A stretch of DNA of 14,409 bases from Planctomycetaceae bacterium (GTDB taxonomy: Bacteria; Planctomycetota; Planctomycetia; Pirellulales; Pirellulaceae), in assembly GCA_024642765.1 (NCBI GenBank), contig JAHEAM010000036.1, forward strand, positions 1 through 14,409. Direction: 5' to 3'. The notes below the pieces were generated by a model. The model was not told the DNA's origin. It saw nothing but the letters and a program-made list of their open reading frames with translations, and made no database searches. Every line of letters begins with the position of its first letter. Positions within the stretch are counted from its first letter, which is position 1. The position numbers were made by a program, and so were the translations under genes. Shown here in pieces: positions 1-6,367 of this stretch.

Positions 1-471
1 GTTTGTTGGCATGCAATCCGCGCCCATTACCCCACTCAAAAGATAGTTGTTTGCGGCAATAGCCTCGGTTGCACGCTGGCGCTTTATCTTGCGGCTCGGT
101 TTAAACCCGATGCGCTGCTATTGCGTAACCCGCCGCCCATCGGAGACCTAATCCGCGAAAGAGCTCGTTACAACTGGTGGAATTTCGGTGCAGCGAAATT
201 GGTTGCCGGTGTTTTTCCGAAGGAACTAGATGCGATCGAAAATGCGCAAAATTGCCAGATGCCGGCTTTGTTCGTGCAGTCGGAACTCGACCAAGTCGTT
301 CCCACAACTTTTCAAAATCGAATTATCCAAGCTTACTCAGGGCCAACCAAGACATTCGTCGTCAGCGGCGCAAATCATAATCAACTACTCGACAAAGACA
401 AGCACGAAACCCAATACATACAGGATCTCGATTGGCTGAAGAGCCAAGTGCTGGGTCCAAGAATTGATTGA
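1..471 (+). CDS. alpha/beta hydrolase, C-terminal part (5' end outside window)
   Basis: The frame is open from base 1, so the N-terminus lies upstream of the window; 156 residues are visible before the TGA. A nucleophile elbow G-N-S-L-G puts the likely catalytic Ser at visible residue 21 (61-63). A likely acid Asp follows at residue 97, in S-E-L-D-Q-V-V-P. A likely catalytic His is at residue 126, in S-G-A-N-H-N. Order and spacing match the second half of an alpha/beta hydrolase fold with a small cap between strands. An ATG/TTG-initiated start inside the window is unlikely because the elbow precedes it. The substrate cannot be read from the sequence; esterases, thioesterases and peptidases of this fold all look like this. 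The gene converges with the methyltransferase gene downstream, 48 nt between stops, with no clear terminator hairpin. Confidence 0.8.
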   Translation, partial: VCWHAIRAHYPTQKIVVCGNSLGCTLALYLAARFKPDALLLRNPPPIGDLIRERARYNWWNFGAAKLVAGVFPKELDAIENAQNCQMPALFVQSELDQVVPTTFQNRIIQAYSGPTKTFVVSGANHNQLLDKDKHETQYIQDLDWLKSQVLGPRID

Positions 472-519
472 ACCAAAAGCATGTATTGCGTAAGCAACGA
501 TCTGTGTCAACTGCATTGG

Positions 520-1146
520 CTACGCCGACTTGGCGAGACGACCTGCCTGCACATTTAACCGACAAACAAAATGTAACGAACGGCCGAATAGTAAATCACC
601 TGGCATTCCGTACAAACCCAGATTCGAGTTCCATTGGTCGATTTTCATACTGTTTTTTGCAAACAAATCCCGCCACTGCTTTAGCGAAAGATAGTTGTAT
701 GGCAAACGAACTCCATGATGATTGTTGCCGACCCAATCCATAAACCGAAGTGTTGGCCCCGCCAGTAAACCGTTTCGCGTATGGTCTTTCAATACGATCC
801 AGCGACGAGATACTCTCTGTGCCTCGCGCAACATAATTTCTGGATCGTCGGTATGATGCAGCACGTCAACCATCATCACACAGTCGACGCTATTGTCTTG
901 GGCAGGAATTTGCACTCCATCGAATTGGCGGACAGAAATATGCGTCTTTGGACGTACCAGGACGTCAATGCCTTCGACCGTCGTTCCAGGCAAACTTTGG
1001 GCAATCATTCCGCTTAATTGACCATCACCACAACCCACATCAAGAATCGAATCGCAGTCGGATAACATTTCGGTCAGATGTTTATACAAACCATTGATTC
1101 GTCGGTTGAAAACCAATTTGTCATGGAGCATTTGAATCAAACTCAT
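520..1146 (-). CDS. class I SAM-dependent methyltransferase
   Basis: A 208-residue protein with the Rossmann-type SAM-binding motif D-V-G-C-G-D-G at residues 36-42. An acidic residue ending strand 2 (G-I-D, about residue 61) is the expected ribose-hydroxyl ligand. The post-motif M-M-V-D-V-L-H-H-T-D-D-P at 91-102 is typical of the UbiE/type-11 group. The start is the ATG at 1144-1146, because AGGA sits 6 nt upstream; a longer frame begins at a TTG at 1179 but has no such site. The substrate is unknown. The C-terminal part (about 120-208, with N-H-H-G-V-R-L-P-Y) matches no specific methyltransferase I can name. It lies downstream of the glycosyltransferase and BshC-like genes on the same strand but 288 nt away, so co-transcription is uncertain. 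Confidence 0.85.
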   Translation of the reverse strand: MSLIQMLHDKLVFNRRINGLYKHLTEMLSDCDSILDVGCGDGQLSGMIAQSLPGTTVEGIDVLVRPKTHISVRQFDGVQIPAQDNSVDCVMMVDVLHHTDDPEIMLREAQRVSRRWIVLKDHTRNGLLAGPTLRFMDWVGNNHHGVRLPYNYLSLKQWRDLFAKNSMKIDQWNSNLGLYGMPGDLLFGRSLHFVCRLNVQAGRLAKSA

Positions 1147-1434
1147 AGAGCTTCCTGTTGGCGATGTAGCATGCCGCAAAAATTGAGCGCCAAACGAAAT
1201 TAAAAATCGCCTTGGGCCCCAAAAACGCTCATGTCTTAGGTTCCTGAATTTCGTGGCAGCGGAGAGTAGCGGTTTTCAAAAATTGGAAACAGGCCAATCC
1301 AAGCTCAATTTAGCCCAAATCTTGCCAAAAAAAATTAGCAGTTGCGAGTGTCAAGCAGTGAGAATGGCTTGATGCCGCTGGTGGAACAAACCGCCAATAA
1401 AGTATTCTTTCCGCAAAATACAGTAGCTCTGACG
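1147..1434. other. intergenic region with one small inverted repeat
   Basis: This 288-nt spacer separates the methyltransferase start from the stop of the BshC-like gene. It holds a perfect 6-bp inverted repeat (TCAAGC/GCTTGA, 1351-1356 and 1367-1372, 10-nt loop). On the minus strand an 8-T run follows at 1334-1327, but about 16 nt beyond the stem, too far for a textbook intrinsic terminator. It also holds the AGGA ribosome binding site for the methyltransferase near 1153-1156. I see no coding potential and no convincing promoter boxes. Confidence 0.4.
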
Positions 1435-3039
1435 CTAAACCCGGGGTGTCGCCGACCTCGCAAGCTCACACAATTTATCTAGTAATGACGTTGGGAAACA
1501 GACCATGCTATATTCGCGCGAGTTTAGGATTTGTGCTTCGGCTTGGGTTTGCTCGAGCGACTGTAGATCCTCGATGGCATTGAGCAACAATGGTTGGACT
1601 TGTGATTTCAGTTGTTGGTTAAGGTCGCTAAGTGCAAGTTGGAAGACTTTGGGAGACTCAAATGTCAGACGGTTTTGGATCGCCGTCTGCTTCTGAGCCA
1701 CTAAGCCGTTGGCCAATAGCTGATCACTGCTTGGCAATTCACTAATAAACCTTTCTGGATGTTGTTGAAGTTCACGAATACGGTTCTTGGCGGATTCAAC
1801 ATCAGGAATTTGGTCTGCTGACATTCCCGATCGAGACAGCCGAAAGGTTGCACTGGCCGTCACGAATACTGGAGGCTGGACGGCAAAAAACTCGCGCATG
1901 ATTGCGTCAGTAAGTTCGTCATACTTGGCTCCCCCGATGCCATGTATGAATAGGTCACTCAAGATCAGCCTCGCGAACATTGTTGTCATCAAAGCGCGCG
2001 GCCTGATAGACGCGCCACTTTTTTCCATGGCGTCCAAACTCGCGGGCATGTCTCCGATCGCCAAAACATGTCGAATTTTTTGAAGGTCAGAAACAATCAC
2101 CTCCTTGCCATCCTGTCGCGCAAATAATCGTTGACGTTGAGGGTCAACATGCGACCAAATCCAGAACGGCAACTCAAGCCATTGGTCTTCTTTTGCCAAA
2201 ACAGGAACGGGATGGGCCTCGCTCCGAATCTTGTGAAAGGTCCTGTAGTCCCTAAGCAAGTCGTTGTAAATCCGATGGAACTCAAACGAGCGTTCCACAA
2301 TTGCCTCCAACAAAACAGCAAAACTGGACATGCGACAAGCCTCACTTAACGGCAATTCGAGGGTCTGCAATCCCTCGCCAAGCTCCGTCTGGTGACGTAA
2401 TCGCGCGAGTGCTTGCCCCAAGTTTCCGTCGAATTCAACATTTTGATAGTGTTGCCAGAATCGATCAACAACGAGTTCTTCATCGGAACGAATTGCTGCG
2501 TGCAATCGTCGTGGGAACGACGCAAAAAGTTCCCGGTCAATCAGTCGACGATTTTCAAAGGGCACTTGAGCACTTGAGCGATCAAAATAAACGGTTTCGG
2601 TGGTGGCCCGACCGTTAACCATTCGCGGAACAAAAACTCCACTTGTACCCACTAAATCGTTGTCGATAAGCAAATTGATGGCGACATCCTTGTTCGATGT
2701 CACCGCGCTCAAAAGAAAATTCTTGAACCAAACGCCAGGATGAAAAAGAATGGGCTGATGCCCAGTCAAGAATATTTTTGTTTCACTAGTATATTCATAG
2801 TCCGGCACAAGGTCAGAATATTGGCGTGTGTACATTCGTGCCCTTGAAAAGAGCTCTCGCTGACTAGCGCCGCGAATTTCTGCAAGCGATCGACCACCAA
2901 TTTCGATCGAATATTGGAGCAGCGCACGATTATCCTCGGCAAGCGCTGACAGGTTTTCTATCGCGGGCAAGACCAGGCTACTGTTGCTGGTCGTCGGAGG
3001 TTCAACGACATTGCTCCACCATCGAATTTTTCCGTTCAT
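1435..3039 (-). CDS. BshC/YllA-like protein (putative bacillithiol-type cysteine ligase homologue)
   Basis: The protein has 534 residues from the ATG at 3037-3039, which is preceded by GAGGA at short spacing (3 nt) and lies 49 nt after the upstream stop. A longer frame from a TTG at 3144 would overlap the glycosyltransferase gene. Three regions resemble the BshC family from memory. One is L-T-G-H-Q-P-I-L-F-H-P-G at about 91-102 (family: TGQQ-x-GLF-x-GP). The second is I-D-N-D at 125-128, where BshC has an acidic E-D-H-D. The third is I-R-P-R-A-L-M (345-351) leading to I-H-G-I-G-G-A-K-Y-D-E-L (365-376) and P-P-V-F-V-T-A-S-A-T (389-398). Length matches BshC (about 540). The C-terminal part (about 415-510) is Gln/Glu/Leu-rich and could form the helical hairpin seen in BshC. 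BshC adds Cys to GlcN-malate, but no bshA or bshB is visible here, so the reaction is unproven. Confidence 0.55.
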   Translation of the reverse strand: MNGKIRWWSNVVEPPTTSNSSLVLPAIENLSALAEDNRALLQYSIEIGGRSLAEIRGASQRELFSRARMYTRQYSDLVPDYEYTSETKIFLTGHQPILFHPGVWFKNFLLSAVTSNKDVAINLLIDNDLVGTSGVFVPRMVNGRATTETVYFDRSSAQVPFENRRLIDRELFASFPRRLHAAIRSDEELVVDRFWQHYQNVEFDGNLGQALARLRHQTELGEGLQTLELPLSEACRMSSFAVLLEAIVERSFEFHRIYNDLLRDYRTFHKIRSEAHPVPVLAKEDQWLELPFWIWSHVDPQRQRLFARQDGKEVIVSDLQKIRHVLAIGDMPASLDAMEKSGASIRPRALMTTMFARLILSDLFIHGIGGAKYDELTDAIMREFFAVQPPVFVTASATFRLSRSGMSADQIPDVESAKNRIRELQQHPERFISELPSSDQLLANGLVAQKQTAIQNRLTFESPKVFQLALSDLNQQLKSQVQPLLLNAIEDLQSLEQTQAEAQILNSREYSMVCFPTSLLDKLCELARSATPRV

Positions 3040-3088
3040 TGATCCTCGCCACACTTGGCCCGAATTGAAATCGCCGATCGTGTGGTAT

Positions 3089-3817
3089 TCAAACAGAATT
3101 GATTTTTTGGCAGCCACCTGGCAACGCCGCCAAACTTCGCTCAATCACGTCGAGATAGTATTTCAGGCGGGTGTCGCCATCATCTAAGTTGCCACCGAAG
3201 GAGCGTTTTTCGTCGAGATAAATAAGTGGAACCGGAGCCTCGATGATCTTCAAGTCGCCACATGCCGCTTGTACCCAAAGTTCGAGAGGCATGGCGTACC
3301 CATTCTCTGAGATATTCAGATTACTCAGAGCATCCACTCGATAGGCTTTGAACCCGCAAAAGGTATCGGTCAATTGCAATTTTAAACGAGCATTTAAAAA
3401 CTGCGTGATTTGAAAATTAATTCGTCGTCGTTCGATTGGGGCGCTCGTTGCGTCGCGTTCAACTAAGTAGCGGCTTCCGGAAACGATGTCGGCGCCACTT
3501 TTCTCCAAAAGGTCAACGAACGAACGAATCAGTCGAGGTTCGTGCTGGCCATCACAATCGATCGTAACCAAGGCGTCGTAACCCTCACGCATTGCGAAAT
3601 CGAACGCAGTCATCAAGGCCGCACCGTATCCGCGATTGTTCACGTGATCTAGCCGAATAATGTCTTTTCGGTTGCGCAACAATTCCGTTGTACCATCGGT
3701 AGAACCATCGTCTACAACTAATACATCATCGCAGTTCGCAACGACCGCATCTAAAACTGCATTGAGAGTTTTCGCTTCGTTGTAAACCGGCAGTGCCGTC
3801 AAAAATCGAGTCATCAT
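3089..3817 (-). CDS. GT2-family glycosyltransferase (DPM1/polyprenyl-phosphate-like)
   Basis: A 242-residue GT-A glycosyltransferase. L-P-V-Y-N-E at 9-14 opens the fold, V-V-D-D-G-S-T-D-G-T at 34-43 is the nucleotide-sugar binding motif, and D-C-D (87-89) in T-I-D-C-D-G-Q-H is the metal-binding DXD. D-T-F-C-G-F-K-A-Y-R (151-160) is typical of the dolichyl/undecaprenyl-phosphate sugar transferase branch. No transmembrane segment is visible, unlike ArnC- or GtrB-type relatives, so it is probably soluble or peripheral. Two adjacent ATGs start the gene (3817 and 3814) behind a weak GGA. Its stop is 49 nt from the start chosen for the BshC-like gene, which suggests co-transcription. The sugar and the acceptor cannot be deduced. 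Confidence 0.88.
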   Translation of the reverse strand: MMTRFLTALPVYNEAKTLNAVLDAVVANCDDVLVVDDGSTDGTTELLRNRKDIIRLDHVNNRGYGAALMTAFDFAMREGYDALVTIDCDGQHEPRLIRSFVDLLEKSGADIVSGSRYLVERDATSAPIERRRINFQITQFLNARLKLQLTDTFCGFKAYRVDALSNLNISENGYAMPLELWVQAACGDLKIIEAPVPLIYLDEKRSFGGNLDDGDTRLKYYLDVIERSLAALPGGCQKINSV

Positions 3818-3952
3818 TTACATCCATTAGCAACTAGTGATTCGTGGCTCAATTCTAGTTGAAGCTGTATCTCTGGCAAAAAAAGGCCTGAATTTCCCAT
3901 CGTCACCCGTTGGACACATGAATCTACACTCTTGAATCAAAAGTGGCATTCG

Positions 3953-3999
3953 AAAAAAGGGTTGTTTGAGCAATTTGGCGCATGCATTCAATCAAAACC
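3953..3999 (-). terminator. candidate weak intrinsic terminator after the NIF3-family gene
   Basis: Minus-strand GGTT-TTGA pairs with TCAA-ACAACC (4 bp plus 4 bp, 2-nt bulge) across a loop of about 22 nt, followed by C and then six T at 3958-3953. It begins 7 nt beyond the NIF3 stop, the right place for a terminator. The stem is short and bulged and the loop is long, so this is a weak call. Confidence 0.3.
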
Positions 4000-4005
4000 G
4001 TATTC

Positions 4006-4791
4006 TCAATACCAGCTTAACGGGCTTCGTTCATGGCGACTGGCCCAAACATCGCAATCGGAAAACTCGCCCGCCATTCGCTCGGCCAGTCGCTCCATTG
4101 CAAAACGTTCGCTTGCGAAGTGCCCTACCAAGATCAAGGCAATGCCAAGTGCCCTTGCCTCCAGAATTGAATGAAACGTCGCTTCACCTGTCAGCAGTGC
4201 ATCACACCCTCTAAATGCTGCTGTTGCTAGAAACGAACCTCCGCTTCCACAAGCCAGCGCAAGTCGCTTAATCGCTCGGTTTTCCTGTTCGGATGCTTGG
4301 ACCTTTTCGACTTGGAGCACGCTCTTCATTCGATCGCATATCGATTGAAGATCGGCGAAAGGACCAGTTTCACCATAGCGCCCCGGTCCTGCACCGGGCA
4401 GATCTAACGATTGCTTCAAAGGTCCGATTCGATTCAGATTCAACGATTGCGCCAACTGATCATTGATGCCTTCGATCGTTGAATCGAATGCCGTATGCGG
4501 GCTGTAAATTGAAATACCTGCCTGCGCCAATTGCAAAATCAATCGCGTGGAAGCCGCGTCGGTGGTTATCTTTTGTACCGCTCGGAACGGCAAAGGGTGA
4601 TGGGTAACAATTAGATCGACCTGTGAATCGATCGCCTCCGCTACGGATTCTGGCGTCACCGTCAGGCATGTCATGATACGCGAAACACTCCTCTCGCGAT
4701 CCCCTAGAAGCAGTCCGACATTATCCCAGTCTTCCGCTAGTCGCAATGGTGCAAACTCTTCTAGATAGGCACAAACGTGTTGAATCTTCAT
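4006..4791 (-). CDS. NIF3-family dinuclear metal protein (YbgI-like)
   Basis: A 261-residue protein of the NIF3/YbgI family, which forms hexameric rings with a two-metal centre; members are often annotated as GTP cyclohydrolase I type 2 homologues, and their physiological role is unsettled. The N-terminal signature A-E-D-W-D-N-V-G-L-L-L-G (19-30) is diagnostic. Likely metal ligands are all present: H64 and H65 in T-H-H-P, D103 in H-T-A-F-D, and H224 and E228 in G-H-F-A-S-E. The start is the ATG at 4789-4791, because M-K-I-Q-H-V matches how the family begins; a TTG six codons upstream is possible. No strong ribosome binding site precedes either. The gene is divergent from the isomerase-like gene. 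Confidence 0.9.
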   Translation of the reverse strand: MKIQHVCAYLEEFAPLRLAEDWDNVGLLLGDRERSVSRIMTCLTVTPESVAEAIDSQVDLIVTHHPLPFRAVQKITTDAASTRLILQLAQAGISIYSPHTAFDSTIEGINDQLAQSLNLNRIGPLKQSLDLPGAGPGRYGETGPFADLQSICDRMKSVLQVEKVQASEQENRAIKRLALACGSGGSFLATAAFRGCDALLTGEATFHSILEARALGIALILVGHFASERFAMERLAERMAGEFSDCDVWASRHERSPLSWY

Positions 4792-4856
4792 CGCCAACGG
4801 ATACCCCAAACATCAAAATTTGCAATAGAATACAGAGACTTCATTTTACTACATTT

Positions 4857-4871
4857 GGGAGTTTCGAATTG
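4857..4871 (+). promoter_or_regulatory. ribosome binding site deciding a TTG start
   Basis: GGGAG at 4857-4861 lies 7 nt before a TTG at 4869-4871, in frame with the isomerase-like protein. It places the start immediately before the conserved first strand (A-V-S-L-D-S). The only upstream in-frame ATG (4746) would put 41 extra residues inside the oppositely oriented NIF3 gene. The 77-nt divergent spacer 4792-4868 must also hold both promoters; it is AT-rich but I could not assign -35/-10 boxes. Confidence 0.65.
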
Positions 4872-5657
4872 CTGCAGTTAAGAAAAGCGGTTTCGCTTGA
4901 CAGTATCAAGTTGCCATTTCGCGAGGCTCTGCCTGTGATTGCGAGCATGGGCGCGGAAGGCATCGAGATCAACGCTCGAACGGGAATTCGACCCAATGAA
5001 ATGACTCGCACGGGTGTTCGCCAGATTCGAAAATGGCTTGATGACTATCGCCTCAAGGTCGCTTGCGTTTATTTTCCAACTCGGCGTGGTTATGGCGATC
5101 CGAACGATCTTGAGCAACGGTTGGATGGAACGCGAGCGGCAATGAAATTTGCGAGTGATCTCGGGTGCAATGTCGTTTCGAATCGAATCGGAAAACTACC
5201 GGATGAATCCGATTTCGAAAGCTGGTCTGTTTTGGTTTCTGCCCTTCACGATTTGGGAAATTTTAGTTTGCGTTCCGGAGCTTGGCTTGCCGCGCGCAGC
5301 GGGGTAAATAGCGGCGAAGAACTTTCGAAACTGTTTGAGCGGTTACCCAACGGAGCGTTGCAAGTTGATTTTGACCCTGCCGAATTGATGATATATGGCT
5401 TCAACACCGTCGAAGTCATGAAGGCGATCGGCCAATATGTATCACATTTCCGCGCACGCGACGCTGTCAAAGATCTACGCGGCGGGCCTGCACTGGAGGT
5501 TCAACTGGGTCGTGGCACGATCGAATTCGGCGAGTTATTTGCCATCTTGGAAGAACATCAATACCAGGGTTTCGTAACCCTCGAACGAACCGGCGAAGGC
5601 AACCTCATAAACGAATGTTCTCAAGGCCTAGAATATTTGGACAACTTATTTCGTTAG
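4869..5657 (+). CDS. sugar phosphate isomerase/epimerase-like TIM-barrel protein
   Basis: A 262-residue protein of the xylose isomerase-like TIM-barrel superfamily, translated from a TTG with a well-placed GGGAG. Recognisable elements are A-V-S-L-D-S (7-12), M-G-A-E-G-I-E-I-N (27-35), V-D-F-D-P-A-E-L (166-173), H-F-R-A-R-D-A (193-199) and V-T-L-E-R (236-240). In relatives I recall, the barrel carries Glu, Asp, His and Glu as metal/catalytic ligands. Here the strand that normally reads L-A-L-E-T-G reads L-A-A-R-S-G (140-145), so the Glu is Arg143. H-T-H-A-R-D is H-F-R-A-R-D, so the second His is Arg195. Asp169 and Glu239 remain. The fold is clear, but isomerase activity is doubtful; it may bind a ligand or act by another mechanism. 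The substrate is unknown. It is one of only two plus-strand genes here. Confidence 0.8.
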   Translation: MLQLRKAVSLDSIKLPFREALPVIASMGAEGIEINARTGIRPNEMTRTGVRQIRKWLDDYRLKVACVYFPTRRGYGDPNDLEQRLDGTRAAMKFASDLGCNVVSNRIGKLPDESDFESWSVLVSALHDLGNFSLRSGAWLAARSGVNSGEELSKLFERLPNGALQVDFDPAELMIYGFNTVEVMKAIGQYVSHFRARDAVKDLRGGPALEVQLGRGTIEFGELFAILEEHQYQGFVTLERTGEGNLINECSQGLEYLDNLFR

Positions 5658-5741
5658 TTCCAACCAATTTGAGTATTGGCTCTGAAAATGAGGTACAGCG
5701 CTCGAAACGTAATCACCCAACTAATCAAAATCGAAACGTTT

Positions 5742-5782
5742 AAAATAAGCAAATCATTCCCGCTCTCGCAGAAATGACTCGC
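5742..5782 (-). terminator. candidate terminator after the thioredoxin gene
   Basis: Arms 5749-5758 and 5773-5782 form a 10-bp stem with a 14-nt loop. The two non-Watson-Crick positions are G.U in minus-strand RNA but A.C in plus-strand RNA, which favours the minus strand. The stem is followed by TTATTTT (5748-5742), an interrupted T tract. It lies 57 nt beyond the thioredoxin stop, in the convergent gap with the isomerase gene. Confidence 0.5.
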
Positions 5783-5838
5783 TTCGTTCGAACTAAATTG
5801 TTTGGATTAAAGTAGCCGGCATATTGTTTACGGGCGAA

Positions 5839-6153
5839 TTACTTATGCTTATCGATCAGCTTTTGCAGAGTTGCTTTGGGCTGAAGACCTAAGACGTTTT
5901 CAACGACTTCGCCACCCTTGAAATATAAGATAGAAGGGATACTTGAGATTCCATACTTCATCGGAGTTGACTGATTGGCGTCGACGTCCATCTTTCCAAT
6001 TTTGATGCCTGGATTTTCGGTTGCCAACTGCTCAATGACTGGAGCAATTTGCCGGCAGGGCCCACACCAAGTAGCCCAAAAGTCGACAACAACTGGCACA
6101 TCCGACTGTAAAACTTCTTGCTCAAAATTATCGTCTGTAAATTCCAACGCCAT
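5839..6153 (-). CDS. trxA: thioredoxin
   Basis: A 104-residue single-domain thioredoxin, a cytoplasmic disulfide reductase normally recycled by thioredoxin reductase. The redox site W-C-G-P-C is at 29-33 (Cys30/Cys33). The buried Asp24 before the site (V-V-V-D-F-W-A) and the cis-Pro73 in S-I-P-S complete the fold. There is no signal peptide. The start is the ATG at 6151-6153, with GGGAG 8 nt upstream; a TTG five codons earlier is in frame but overlaps that site. It lies 214 nt downstream of fusA, separated by a strong terminator, so it probably has its own promoter or is reached only by readthrough. Nothing in the active site is unusual. The symbol follows the canonical sequence; planctomycetes may carry several paralogues. 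Confidence 0.93.
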   Translation of the reverse strand: MALEFTDDNFEQEVLQSDVPVVVDFWATWCGPCRQIAPVIEQLATENPGIKIGKMDVDANQSTPMKYGISSIPSILYFKGGEVVENVLGLQPKATLQKLIDKHK

Positions 6154-6212
6154 TTGTCTCACTCCCAAAATTTCGTAAAACTAATCGGTCAATCTAAGTA
6201 TTGATTCCAAAG

Positions 6213-6245
6213 AAAAAAAAGCTATCCCTTAACGCACGGGGATAG
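6213..6245 (-). terminator. intrinsic terminator between fusA and trxA
   Basis: On the minus strand CTATCCC (6245-6239) pairs with GGGATAG (6228-6222), a perfect 7-bp stem with a 10-nt loop. One C follows and then eight T (6220-6213). It is a textbook rho-independent terminator, 122 nt after the fusA stop and 59 nt before the trxA start, so it could end fusA transcripts or act as an attenuator in a trxA leader. Confidence 0.8.
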
Positions 6246-6367
6246 ACTGCAAGTTGCGATTGTATTGACTCGTCACATTCGGTCAATAATCTCAAGTTTT
6301 GGAGCTAATATTCTACCCCTTTTTGAGATGGACATTTCGGCAAGATATCGTCTCCATTACAAATCGT

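Noticed and set aside
1351..1372. 6-bp inverted repeat near a T run, considered as terminator for the BshC-like gene
   Set aside because: The stem is short and the T run begins about 16 nt past the stem, too far for intrinsic termination; kept only as a note on the spacer.
3040..3144. Longer BshC-like protein from a TTG at 3144 overlapping the glycosyltransferase stop
   Set aside because: The ATG at 3039 has GAGGA directly upstream and avoids a 56-nt overlap; the extra 35 residues show no conserved motif.
4746..4868. N-terminal 41-residue extension of the isomerase-like protein from the ATG at 4746
   Set aside because: It overlaps the NIF3 coding region antisense, has no family resemblance, and a good ribosome binding site supports the TTG at 4869.
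5658..5685. CCAAT/ATTGG inverted repeat after the isomerase gene, considered as its terminator
   Set aside because: Only 5 bp and no T tract on the plus strand.
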